From a bacterium (GTDB lineage: Bacteria; Desulfobacterota; Binatia; UBA12015): a DNA stretch of 9,845 bases. The translations under genes and the position numbers were made by a program. The notes beneath the pieces are model-generated. The model saw only the letters and a program-made list of their open reading frames with translations. It did not search any database and had not been told where the DNA came from. Each line of letters starts with the position of its first letter. The first letter of the stretch is position 1. Shown piece after piece: positions 1-5,583 of this stretch. The stretch covers positions 1 to 9,845 of the forward strand of contig JAPOLW010000112.1 of the NCBI GenBank assembly GCA_029976905.1. The letters are read 5' to 3'.

Positions 1-165
1 CCGACCGGGGATTTGCTCTCGTGCCTCGAACTTGACGCGCAGGGCCGGCGGGTGCGTCGGGACGTCGTCCTCGTCTGGGGGGACCGACCACGGATTCTCA
101 CCGGGGCGGACGTCTTCGGATTCCTTCTTCGGGGAATTGCCCGCGCTCCCCTCTCGGCCGGGTGA
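1..165 (+). CDS. C-terminal fragment of an unrecognised protein (runs in from the left edge)
   Basis: Frame 1 is open from the first base to a TGA at 163-165, giving 54 residues that end ...RGIARAPLSAG. The codons strongly prefer G or C in the third position, as in the definite genes here, and the translation has a believable globular pattern (LSCLELDAQGRR, then DVVLVWGDRPRI, then GADVFGFLLRGI). The competing + frame that stays open to 258 reads as a Ser/Arg/Gly-rich shadow. The start lies outside the window and I do not recognise the family. The next gene starts 122 bp downstream on the same strand with its own possible promoter, so the two need not be co-transcribed. The main alternative is that this is a non-coding stretch that happens to be open. 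Confidence 0.5.
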   Translation, partial: PTGDLLSCLELDAQGRRVRRDVVLVWGDRPRILTGADVFGFLLRGIARAPLSAG

Positions 166-224
166 GCGGCCGAAGTTCCTCCGCGCGCGAATCCCGGTGG
201 TTCAACAAAGATCGGATTCTCGTG

Positions 225-254
225 TTGACCAGAATTCGACGGTCGCGCTTCAAT
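225..254 (+). promoter_or_regulatory. Possible sigma-70-type promoter for the beta-helix gene
   Basis: TTGACC at 225-230 matches five of six bases of the -35 consensus. It is followed 18 bp later by TTCAAT at 249-254, which matches four of six bases of a -10 box. It lies in the only relatively AT-rich stretch before the gene, about 35 bp upstream of the start codon. In GC-rich genomes such matches are weak evidence. Confidence 0.25.
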
Positions 255-287
255 GATCGCTGAGTGCACACGGAAGGCGCAAACATC

Positions 288-1868
288 ATGAAGATGCGGA
301 AAAACCAGCCAAAATTCGGCCATCATGCGACGCAGAACGGGAACCTCGGGGCGCCTCGTCGGCTCCTGGAGGGCGCCCGCAGACAGGTTGGCGGCGCTCT
401 TGCTCTGCTCTTCGCACTGGCAGTCGCGATAGGGGGCGCTCGGCCCGCAGGAGCCGCCGATTGCGGCGGTGTCACCGTCTGTGCCTGCGGAGACCGGGTC
501 GTGGAGAACACCACCCTCACCTACGACATCGGCCCCTGCCCCTGGCCGCCTGGTTCCGACGAGCTCGTCGGTATCCGGGTCGACTCGAACGTCACGCTCG
601 ATTGTGACGGCCACACGATCACCGGACCCGCGGACGCACAGAAGGAGGAGTTCGGGGTCAAGTTCGGTTCGGGCTCCCGTGCGGTCGACAGCGCGGTTCT
701 TCGGAACTGCGAGATCTCGGGATTCTGGTGGGGGGTCTACGTCACGAACTCCATGAACATCCAGGTCCTCGACAACTACGTTCACGACAACGGATGGAAG
801 GACCCCGACGTCAACGGGACGGGCTACGGAATCGACGTCGCCAACGCATCCTCGGTCCTCGTTCAGGGAAACCAGGTCGATGACAACGGCAACGAGGGGA
901 TGCACATCTCGGCCTCGACCGCCGTGGACATCCACGACAACCAACTCACGGACAACGGTCTCGAGCAGATCTACCTGATCAACGCCGACGGCAACACGGT
1001 TCGGAAGAATGTATCGACCGGTGGAACGCAGGGCCTCGAGATGCGGTGGTCTTCGAGCAACTCCTTTTCCTACAACGTCTGGCAGGGCTCGGCGCTCCAG
1101 TGGCTGGAGAACGAGAACAGAAACAACGATTTCACGTACGATGACTTCGCGGGGACGCTCCGGATCAGCCAGGAATCCAATGGAAATACCTTCACCTTCG
1201 GTCTCTTCGAAAATGCCGGCGGGCTGTGTGTGGACAATCGTTCCTCGAGCAATACCCTCGATCGCGCTTTCCTGACCAATTGCGGGCCACCCCTGGACTC
1301 GCGGAGCGATCTGCTCGTCGACCGCTCGGTGAGCGATGCGACAAAGGTCAAGAACGTCACCTTCCGCTTCCCTGGCTGCAATGCGGACATCAACGGCAAT
1401 GGGATCGTCGCCGAGGATGACCATGCGGTCGTCGATGCCGCCATCGGCAGCTCGGTCGGCTCGCCGACATGGAATCCGGCCGCCGATCTCGATCGCAACG
1501 GTCTGGTGGACAGCGAGGACGTCGCCATCTCGGACGCGCAGAGCGGTCTTTGCCCCGAGGCGGTCCTCAAGCCCAAGGCGAAACTCAAACGGACTCGCCT
1601 GGCGAAGGTTCCCAAGGGGCAGCCGCAGACCCTCCGCTTGTCGGGTGAGGACTCCAAGGCGTTCGGAACGTCGCTCGTTCGCTTCGAGCTCGTCCTGGAG
1701 GACAAAGAGACGGAAGCGACCCTGTGGACACGTCTGTGGGAGGACGTGTCGCCTGCGGACGTCGTCGATGTGCGCGAATACCAGCCGGGTCGCTACAACG
1801 CCTACCTGACGGTCACGGACGGCTTTGGGCGGACGTCGACCAAGCGCCGCAAGATCAAGGTTCGCTGA
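288..1868 (+). CDS. Exported right-handed parallel beta-helix protein with dockerin-like EF-hand pair and PKD-like C-terminus
   Basis: The ATG at 288 is chosen because GGAAGG (272-277) precedes it by 10 bp; an in-frame GTG at 264 has no such site. The product is 526 aa. Residues 1-56 form a long signal peptide: a basic N-region, the hydrophobic core GGALALLFALAVAIGGA, and a cleavage site at PAGA/ADC. Residues about 85-335 carry short repeats with N, D and G at turns (VLRNCEISGF, IQVLDNYVHDNG, VLVQGNQVDDNG, VDIHDNQLTDNG, NTVRKNVSTGG), typical of PbH1/NosD-type beta-helices. Residues 367-378 (DINGNGIVAEDD) and 400-411 (DLDRNGLVDSED) are two calcium loops with acidic or Asn residues at 1, 3, 5 and 12, as in type I dockerins. 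The last 100 residues are PKD/Ig-like, with GRYNAYLTVTDGFG near the end. Beta-helix proteins are often polysaccharide lyases, epimerases or surface proteins, but I see no catalytic signature, so substrate and activity are unknown. It is probably secreted or surface-exposed. Its neighbour converges on it from the other strand. Confidence 0.9.
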   Translation: MKMRKNQPKFGHHATQNGNLGAPRRLLEGARRQVGGALALLFALAVAIGGARPAGAADCGGVTVCACGDRVVENTTLTYDIGPCPWPPGSDELVGIRVDSNVTLDCDGHTITGPADAQKEEFGVKFGSGSRAVDSAVLRNCEISGFWWGVYVTNSMNIQVLDNYVHDNGWKDPDVNGTGYGIDVANASSVLVQGNQVDDNGNEGMHISASTAVDIHDNQLTDNGLEQIYLINADGNTVRKNVSTGGTQGLEMRWSSSNSFSYNVWQGSALQWLENENRNNDFTYDDFAGTLRISQESNGNTFTFGLFENAGGLCVDNRSSSNTLDRAFLTNCGPPLDSRSDLLVDRSVSDATKVKNVTFRFPGCNADINGNGIVAEDDHAVVDAAIGSSVGSPTWNPAADLDRNGLVDSEDVAISDAQSGLCPEAVLKPKAKLKRTRLAKVPKGQPQTLRLSGEDSKAFGTSLVRFELVLEDKETEATLWTRLWEDVSPADVVDVREYQPGRYNAYLTVTDGFGRTSTKRRKIKVR

Positions 1869-1869
1869 C

Positions 1870-1897
1870 GCGCGGCTCGCGAGGGCTACGACCGCGC
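1870..1897. terminator. Possible bidirectional hairpin between convergent genes
   Basis: Only 30 bp separate the stop codons of the beta-helix gene and the VOC gene. GCGCGG at 1870-1875 can pair with CCGCGC at 1892-1897, and the 16-nt loop contains the self-complementary CTCGCGAG. There is no T-tract on either side, so a role in termination is tentative. Confidence 0.2.
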
Positions 1898-1898
1898 T

Positions 1899-2270
1899 TC
1901 AGTGCGCCGCGGGTTGCTCGAGGAAGAAAACGTTTCCGTCGGGATCCTCGAACGAGGCCATGAGAGTCCCCCAGGGTTGAGCGGTTGGCTCCATCAGGAA
2001 GCGAACGCCCCGTCCGGCGAGGTCCTCGTGGGTCAGGGCCAGGTTCTGGACGGAGAACGAAAAGCCCGTTTGCCGACCCACGAGTTCGCTCGAGGGATCA
2101 CCGACCTCCGCGAGTCCCATCCGCACGGCGCCGGCATCGAAGGAAACGTAACCATTCTCGGCGTCGACGGCGTGGAGGTGCAGGCCGACGACGTCGCGGA
2201 AGAACCGCAGGGATCGATCGAGGTTCCGGACGAAGAGGAGGACGCTCGCCAACCGAATTTCGTGCGTCAT
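1899..2270 (-). CDS. VOC-superfamily (glyoxalase/bleomycin-resistance fold) protein
   Basis: A 123-aa single-unit VOC protein, the usual length for this fold. The N-terminal half reads VLLFVRNLDRSLRFFRDVVG, the classic strand followed by a 'D-x-x-x-S-x-x-F-Y/F-x-x-x-x-G' helix. The C-terminal half ends FEDPDGNVFFLEQP, the standard closing strand, with Glu118 at the usual last metal-ligand position. The other expected ligand positions are not His: the first strand reads ASVLLFV and the third-quarter strand reads GFSFSV. Metal-dependent chemistry is therefore doubtful, and binding of a small molecule or a resistance-type role is equally possible. The frame is open upstream to 2417, but homology starts at MTHEIRL, preceded by AGAAGG only 2 bp from the ATG. 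A GTG codon immediately upstream is the alternative start. It is the last gene of a minus-strand series, 195 bp after the glycine-zipper gene. The substrate cannot be predicted. Confidence 0.88.
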   Translation of the reverse strand: MTHEIRLASVLLFVRNLDRSLRFFRDVVGLHLHAVDAENGYVSFDAGAVRMGLAEVGDPSSELVGRQTGFSFSVQNLALTHEDLAGRGVRFLMEPTAQPWGTLMASFEDPDGNVFFLEQPAAH

Positions 2271-2390
2271 CACCTTCTGATCATCGACGAGTCGACCACC
2301 AACGCAAGCCCGGCGCGCCCCGGTCTTGCTGCGGCCCGGGTGCGAACCGGCGACATCTGCGGGGAGCCGATCTTCGACGACGAAGGCTTC

Positions 2391-2435
2391 CCACAGCCTG
2401 TCGCCGCGAGGAAGCACTCCTCGCGGGGGCTGTGG
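2391..2435. other. Strong two-part inverted repeat (hairpin)
   Basis: CCACAGCC (2391-2398) pairs with GGCTGTGG (2428-2435). Inside this, CCGCGAGGA (2404-2412) pairs perfectly with TCCTCGCGG (2418-2426) around a 5-base loop. Five bases on one side (2399-2403) and one on the other (2427) are unpaired, leaving 17 perfect base pairs in 45 nt. It lies 31 bp beyond the glycine-zipper stop on the minus strand and about 120 bp before the VOC start. No T-run follows in either direction, so it is not a canonical intrinsic terminator. It could be a transcript-end stabiliser, a Rho-linked terminator, a REP-like element or an RNA structure in the VOC leader. The rest of 2271-2465 shows nothing I can name. 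Confidence 0.55.
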
Positions 2436-2465
2436 CCGCCACGAGGCGCGCTTGCGGGGGCCGCG

Positions 2466-2815
2466 TCAGCGACGAAGCGCGCCACCCACGGCGCCTGCGG
2501 TCGCGCCAATGGCGGCGCCCTTGCCGGCGTTGCCTGCCGCCGCCCCGGCGGCCGCACCCACCGCGGCACCCCGGGCGGCGCCACCCACGGCGGTGTTCTG
2601 CTTCCGGGTCGCCCCGGCCACGGCACCACCGGCGGCTCCAGCCTTGGCGCCCTTGCTCGCGTCTCCGGCGATCGCTCCGCCGAAGGCGCCGACCGCGCCG
2701 GCGAGGCGGCCCCCCGGACCGCGCCCTGGCCCATGGCGCTGCTGCTCATCAGCAGGACGCAGGCCGTCGCGGCAGCAAGGCACCCTGTCTTCGTTCCGAT
2801 TTTTACGAACTGCAT
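2466..2815 (-). pseudogene. Exported glycine-zipper protein, frame broken by one base
   Basis: Two minus-strand frames each hold half of one protein. From the ATG at 2815, preceded by AGGAG at 7 bp, comes a clear signal peptide: MQFVKIGTKTG, then CLAAATACVLLMSSSA, with likely cleavage near AMGQG. That frame then becomes a Pro/Arg-rich shadow. The frame one base back continues GGRLAGAVGAFGGAIAGD, then repeated GxxxG and GAxxG units (KGAKAGAAGGAVAGA, AARGAAVGAAAGAAAG, KGAAIGATAGAVGGALRR) to the TGA at 2468-2466. The switch falls at a run of six G on the minus strand (2710-2715). Adding one G would give an intact 116-aa product (...GAVRGGRLAGAVG...). Glycine-zipper proteins of this type are small envelope or outer-membrane-associated proteins whose helices pack through GxxxG. 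The break is most simply a homopolymer sequencing error or a recent deletion; recoding is possible but the site is not a classic slippery heptamer. A second ATG at 2821 is the alternative start. It lies 144 bp after the thioesterase gene. Confidence 0.75.
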
Positions 2816-2941
2816 CGTCATTCTCCTGGTCTTTCGTGGCGTGGGGTGTTGCCGTTCCCCGAGAAGTCCCCGCTGCCCCTCCGATTTCCGGGTGTCGGTC
2901 GAGCGAAGACCGCGACTCTGTCGTCCCCGGGGCTCTAGCAT

Positions 2942-2969
2942 GAAAGAGGGCTCGACGGTCTATCCCTCT
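2942..2969 (-). terminator. Weak terminator-like hairpin at the end of the thioesterase gene
   Basis: Read on the minus strand, AGAGGG (2969-2964) pairs with CCCTCT (2950-2945) across a 13-base loop and is followed by TTC. It overlaps the last codons and stop of the thioesterase gene. The stem is short and the T-run is minimal. If it works, the glycine-zipper gene needs its own promoter in 2816-2941, where I could not identify a convincing -35/-10 pair. Confidence 0.25.
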
Positions 2970-3637
2970 GCGTCGGACCAGACTCCGGCTCCTCCGGGTG
3001 GCCGGCCCGGAACGATGAAGGTGCCCTCGGCCTCCGCGCAGAGCATCGAAGCAGTGCGCAATTCGGCTCGTGTCTTGATCTTGCGTCCCTCGGGCGGGTC
3101 GCTCCTGATCTCGAAGGTGAGATCGGTGTGGAGCGGCGTCGGGCTTCGGTACCGCACCTCGAGCGAGCCGGTCATTGCGGGAACGCCGACGTTGAGATTG
3201 TGCTGGCCCAGAATGCAATCGAAGAGATGAGCGAGGAAGCCCCCGTGGACGCATCCCGGGGGCCCCTCCCACGCGACGTCGAGATTCACCGACCCGGTGG
3301 AGACGCCCCGGGTGGTCGTCATCTCGACCGGCATCGTCATGGCATGATGGCGGCCGATCAGGACGCCGGTGAGATAATAGGGTCTTCCGTCGGGTGGATC
3401 ACCGGGCCGCCCGAGGCCCAATTCGACGCGACGTGCGTGCGGCGCGAGACGTGCGCGAACGGCATCGAGTTGCGCAACCGCCCAGCGCACATCCTCCTCG
3501 AAGGCGGACTCGTCATCGACGGTGCGTACCAACTGCTCGATCAGTGCATGTACGCGATCTGCCAGCGGTGCCAGGGCGAGGGGCGCCTCTCGCATCGGCG
3601 GGCGGAGGGGCATGGTCGGGTCCTCGCCTTGGCTCAT
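2960..3637 (-). CDS. PaaI-like hotdog-fold (4HBT) acyl-CoA thioesterase
   Basis: The product is 225 aa, longer than the roughly 140-aa PaaI core because of a helical, charged N-terminal region of about 85 residues (DRVHALIEQLVRTVDDESAF...). The hotdog core runs from about residue 88 to 210. It carries the signature GPPGCVHGGFLAHLFD (residues 125-140), in which the HGG turn precedes the central helix and Asp140 is a candidate catalytic acid. It continues TGSLEVRYRSPTPLHTDL, the typical next strand pair. Proteins of this family hydrolyse acyl-CoA thioesters in the cytoplasm; the acyl chain cannot be read from the sequence. The ATG at 3637 is used, but the ATG at 3613 (MPLRPP) has a GAGG-containing stretch upstream and is a good alternative. 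The start lies 21 bp from a 38-bp repeat in the divergent region shared with the propeller lipoprotein. Confidence 0.88.
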   Translation of the reverse strand: MSQGEDPTMPLRPPMREAPLALAPLADRVHALIEQLVRTVDDESAFEEDVRWAVAQLDAVRARLAPHARRVELGLGRPGDPPDGRPYYLTGVLIGRHHAMTMPVEMTTTRGVSTGSVNLDVAWEGPPGCVHGGFLAHLFDCILGQHNLNVGVPAMTGSLEVRYRSPTPLHTDLTFEIRSDPPEGRKIKTRAELRTASMLCAEAEGTFIVPGRPPGGAGVWSDAEG

Positions 3638-3658
3638 ACGTCGCTACTCTATGGGGTG

Positions 3659-3696
3659 ATCGGCGGCAGGGGAACCCGCCCGGAGCCACCGACGAC
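3659..3696. repeat. 38-bp direct repeat, copy 1
   Basis: An exact 38-bp match to 3730-3767, beginning ATCGGCGGCAGGGG and ending GGAGCCACCGACGAC; the bases flanking each end differ. Each copy can fold on itself: CGGCGGC near the left end pairs with GCCACCG near the right end with one mismatch, and GGG pairs with CCC inside. It lies 21 bp upstream of the minus-strand thioesterase start. It could be a regulator site, a REP-like dispersed repeat or a local duplication. Confidence 0.9.
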
Positions 3697-3729
3697 GTGA
3701 GGGCGAGCAGATGTGCGGGCAAGCGAGGC

Positions 3730-3767
3730 ATCGGCGGCAGGGGAACCCGCCCGGAGCCACCGACGAC
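3730..3767. repeat. 38-bp direct repeat, copy 2
   Basis: The second exact copy of the 38-bp unit, 33 bp after the first, in the leader of the plus-strand propeller lipoprotein gene (75 bp before its chosen ATG). The 33-bp interval has no similarity to the repeat. If translation of the downstream gene began at the ATG at 3711, this copy would be coding, but that N-terminus (MCGQARHRRQGNPPG...) does not look like a protein start. Confidence 0.9.
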
Positions 3768-3812
3768 CCCGGGGGCGGACGACCGCTGGAAGGTCGTGTG
3801 CTCGCCGGATCG

Positions 3813-3832
3813 GGCTCGTTTCAAAGCGAGCC
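3813..3832 (+). other. Hairpin just upstream of the lipoprotein start codon
   Basis: GGCTCG (3813-3818) pairs with CGAGCC (3827-3832) around TTTCAAAG, and the loop ends can add a T-G and a T-A pair. The structure ends 10 bp before the ATG at 3843, where a ribosome-binding site would lie; no good AGGAGG-like site is visible. It may limit translation or may be chance in GC-rich DNA. Confidence 0.35.
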
Positions 3833-3842
3833 TGGTCGCGCT

Positions 3843-5459
3843 ATGTCCGGACGGGTGCGAATCGAGTCCCGTTGCGGTCACCCCTCCGGCTTCGACCCGG
3901 CGTCCTGTCGTGCCCCCGGCGGGTCCTGGCGATGGTCTGTCGCGGTTCTCGCCGCGATCGCGCTTTCCTGTCGCGATGCTGGTCCGGTCGACGATGGGAC
4001 GCCACCGCCGAAGGAGCCGCTCGCGTCCGTCGTGGTGCCGCTCGATGCGTCGCTTGGGCGTGTGAGCTTTCCCTGGTACTCGGCCGATGGTTCGCGCATC
4101 CTGGCGGCGGCCGAATCCCAGGCGTTTGCGGGGACGCAGGTCGTCTCCTTCGATGAAGAGGGCGCGGATCTGCGTTGTTTGACTTGCTCGGCGTGGGAGA
4201 ACGCCGTCCCTTTGCTCAAGCCCATCCCGTTCCGCGACGGGAGGCGGGTCTTGCTTCGGATCGGTGTTCAGACGCCGGCCTCGGCAGCCGACCACGGTGT
4301 CCTGGAATGCGCTCCGTCGGTTCACGACTGCCGGGAGGCGGAAATCGTCCCGATCGTGCCTGCCTCCGCTGATGACGAGAACGTCGTGCAGGATCAACGG
4401 GAATTCCGGCCCGCACCCGACGGCGAGCACGTCGCCTACTCCCAGATGCGCACCTCCGCCTCGGGGAGCCTCGTGCTCGTCGGGGTCGTCGGGAGACTCG
4501 TACGTCAGGACGATCGCTACGAGGTGGAGAATGCTCGCGTCGTCAGCGAAGGCGTCGAAGTCAAGCAGTTCACGAACGATGGCTCCGGAGTCATCGTCAG
4601 CCGATTCACCGACGGGTTCGAGGCCGCCAATCCCGACGGTGTCATCATCGACCTGGCGTCGGGTGAGGAGGAGCGGCTGACCCGCGCGCTCGACTACGAC
4701 GAGCCGGTGGAGATCTCCCCCGACGGCCAATGGCTCATCGTCGGGAGCGGTCGGACCACCGGACTTTTCGAAACCGTGAGCCAGGTCGTGCGTCCTGGCT
4801 TCATGAATCCCGGGCTCGAAGCGATGTTCGCGCCGATCTTCCTCACCCGGCGAGCGCCACTCCTGGAACCCTGGTTGGTCGATCGCCGCGGCGCTCGGGG
4901 CGCGTACCTGGGGCAAGCCCTTGCTCCCGACGCCATCGCGTCGGGGTGGGATACCCGGTCGATCACCAATTGGAAGCCGGACGGGACGGCCGCCGTGACC
5001 TGGCAGATCTCCCTCGAGGATCCGGCGCGGACACGCGTCGTGGTCTTCCGCATGCCCGCGCGCACACCCGCGGAGCGGGCCGAGGGGGGCCGGACGCCCT
5101 CGCCGGCCTGGGCCCCCGCACTGGCGGGCTTCGTTCCGGCAGACATCGAGCCGCCTGCATCGCGCGATGGTGCCGTCTCCGGTCGCGCCGAGATCCGCTT
5201 CGAGCAAGGGGTGCCCCGTCTGCTCGAGGTCCGGTACACGAACTTCAGCGACGATGGTGAGTGGGTCCTGGACGGCTTCGAGCGATCGCTCTATCTGCCC
5301 GGGCTGGGGGGCTCGGCGACCTACGACGCCGATCTCACCGTCGGGGGCGCGCACCGGGGTTTTCTGCGCGCGGACGGCGTCCGCATGACTGCAGGATCGA
5401 TTGAACCCGCGATCGTCTCCGAGGTCGACGGCCGCCGCCTCGAGTTGGCCCTCCCCTGA
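3843..5459 (+). CDS. Probable lipoprotein with TolB/PD40-like beta-propeller repeats
   Basis: From the ATG at 3843 the product is 538 aa. Residues 28-43 (GGSWRWSVAVLAAIALSC) form a short hydrophobic signal ending at Cys43. The lipobox-like ALSC is imperfect but usable, suggesting a lipid-anchored periplasmic or surface protein. The mature part carries scattered WD40-like/PD40 motifs of the form 'x-W/F-S-x-D-G-x-x-I/V': PWYSADGSRILAA (78-90), PAPDGEHVAYSQM, ISPDGQWLIVG, NWKPDGTAAVTWQ and NFSDDGEWVLDGFE. These are typical blades of TolB-type propellers, which usually bind proteins or ligands rather than catalyse. A pair of cysteines (RCLTC) lies near residues 110-115. The frame is open upstream to 3711, but that part has no protein character and covers a repeat copy. 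A GTG at 3855 is another possible start. It is transcribed alone, divergent from the thioesterase and convergent with the sulfatase-like gene across 124 bp that show no clear terminator. The specific role is unknown. Confidence 0.82.
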   Translation: MSGRVRIESRCGHPSGFDPASCRAPGGSWRWSVAVLAAIALSCRDAGPVDDGTPPPKEPLASVVVPLDASLGRVSFPWYSADGSRILAAAESQAFAGTQVVSFDEEGADLRCLTCSAWENAVPLLKPIPFRDGRRVLLRIGVQTPASAADHGVLECAPSVHDCREAEIVPIVPASADDENVVQDQREFRPAPDGEHVAYSQMRTSASGSLVLVGVVGRLVRQDDRYEVENARVVSEGVEVKQFTNDGSGVIVSRFTDGFEAANPDGVIIDLASGEEERLTRALDYDEPVEISPDGQWLIVGSGRTTGLFETVSQVVRPGFMNPGLEAMFAPIFLTRRAPLLEPWLVDRRGARGAYLGQALAPDAIASGWDTRSITNWKPDGTAAVTWQISLEDPARTRVVVFRMPARTPAERAEGGRTPSPAWAPALAGFVPADIEPPASRDGAVSGRAEIRFEQGVPRLLEVRYTNFSDDGEWVLDGFERSLYLPGLGGSATYDADLTVGGAHRGFLRADGVRMTAGSIEPAIVSEVDGRRLELALP

Positions 5460-5583
5460 AGGATCGGGGACTGTCGGTCGTGCGCACGGGGCTTCGATGG
5501 AAGGCTTCGGGCCGTCGGTGGGTGGGGGTCGTCTCGGCGCGTGCGTTCGACGCCCAGCCACCCGCTGATCGGGCTCTCGCGCT

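Noticed and set aside
2270..2815. A real 181-aa protein made by reading straight on from the signal peptide to the TGATG overlap with the VOC gene
   Set aside because: The tail after the signal peptide is Pro/Arg/Ala-rich with no pattern, while the neighbouring frame holds regular GxxxG repeats; the TGATG overlap is probably chance.
3659..3767. Minimal CRISPR array (38-bp repeat, 33-bp spacer)
   Set aside because: Only two repeat copies, no further degenerate copy nearby, no leader, and no cas gene in the window. Kept as a direct repeat.
3661..3830. A cobalamin-type riboswitch suggested by GGGAACCCG and GCCAC words
   Set aside because: The words recur only because of the repeat, the required order of conserved boxes is absent, and neither flanking gene is B12-related.
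3836..3886. A tRNA-like segment with a GGTGCGAATCGAGTCC stretch resembling a T-arm
   Set aside because: The ACGGG/CCCGT stem closes a 12-base loop instead of 7, there is no matching acceptor or anticodon arm, and it lies inside the lipoprotein coding sequence.
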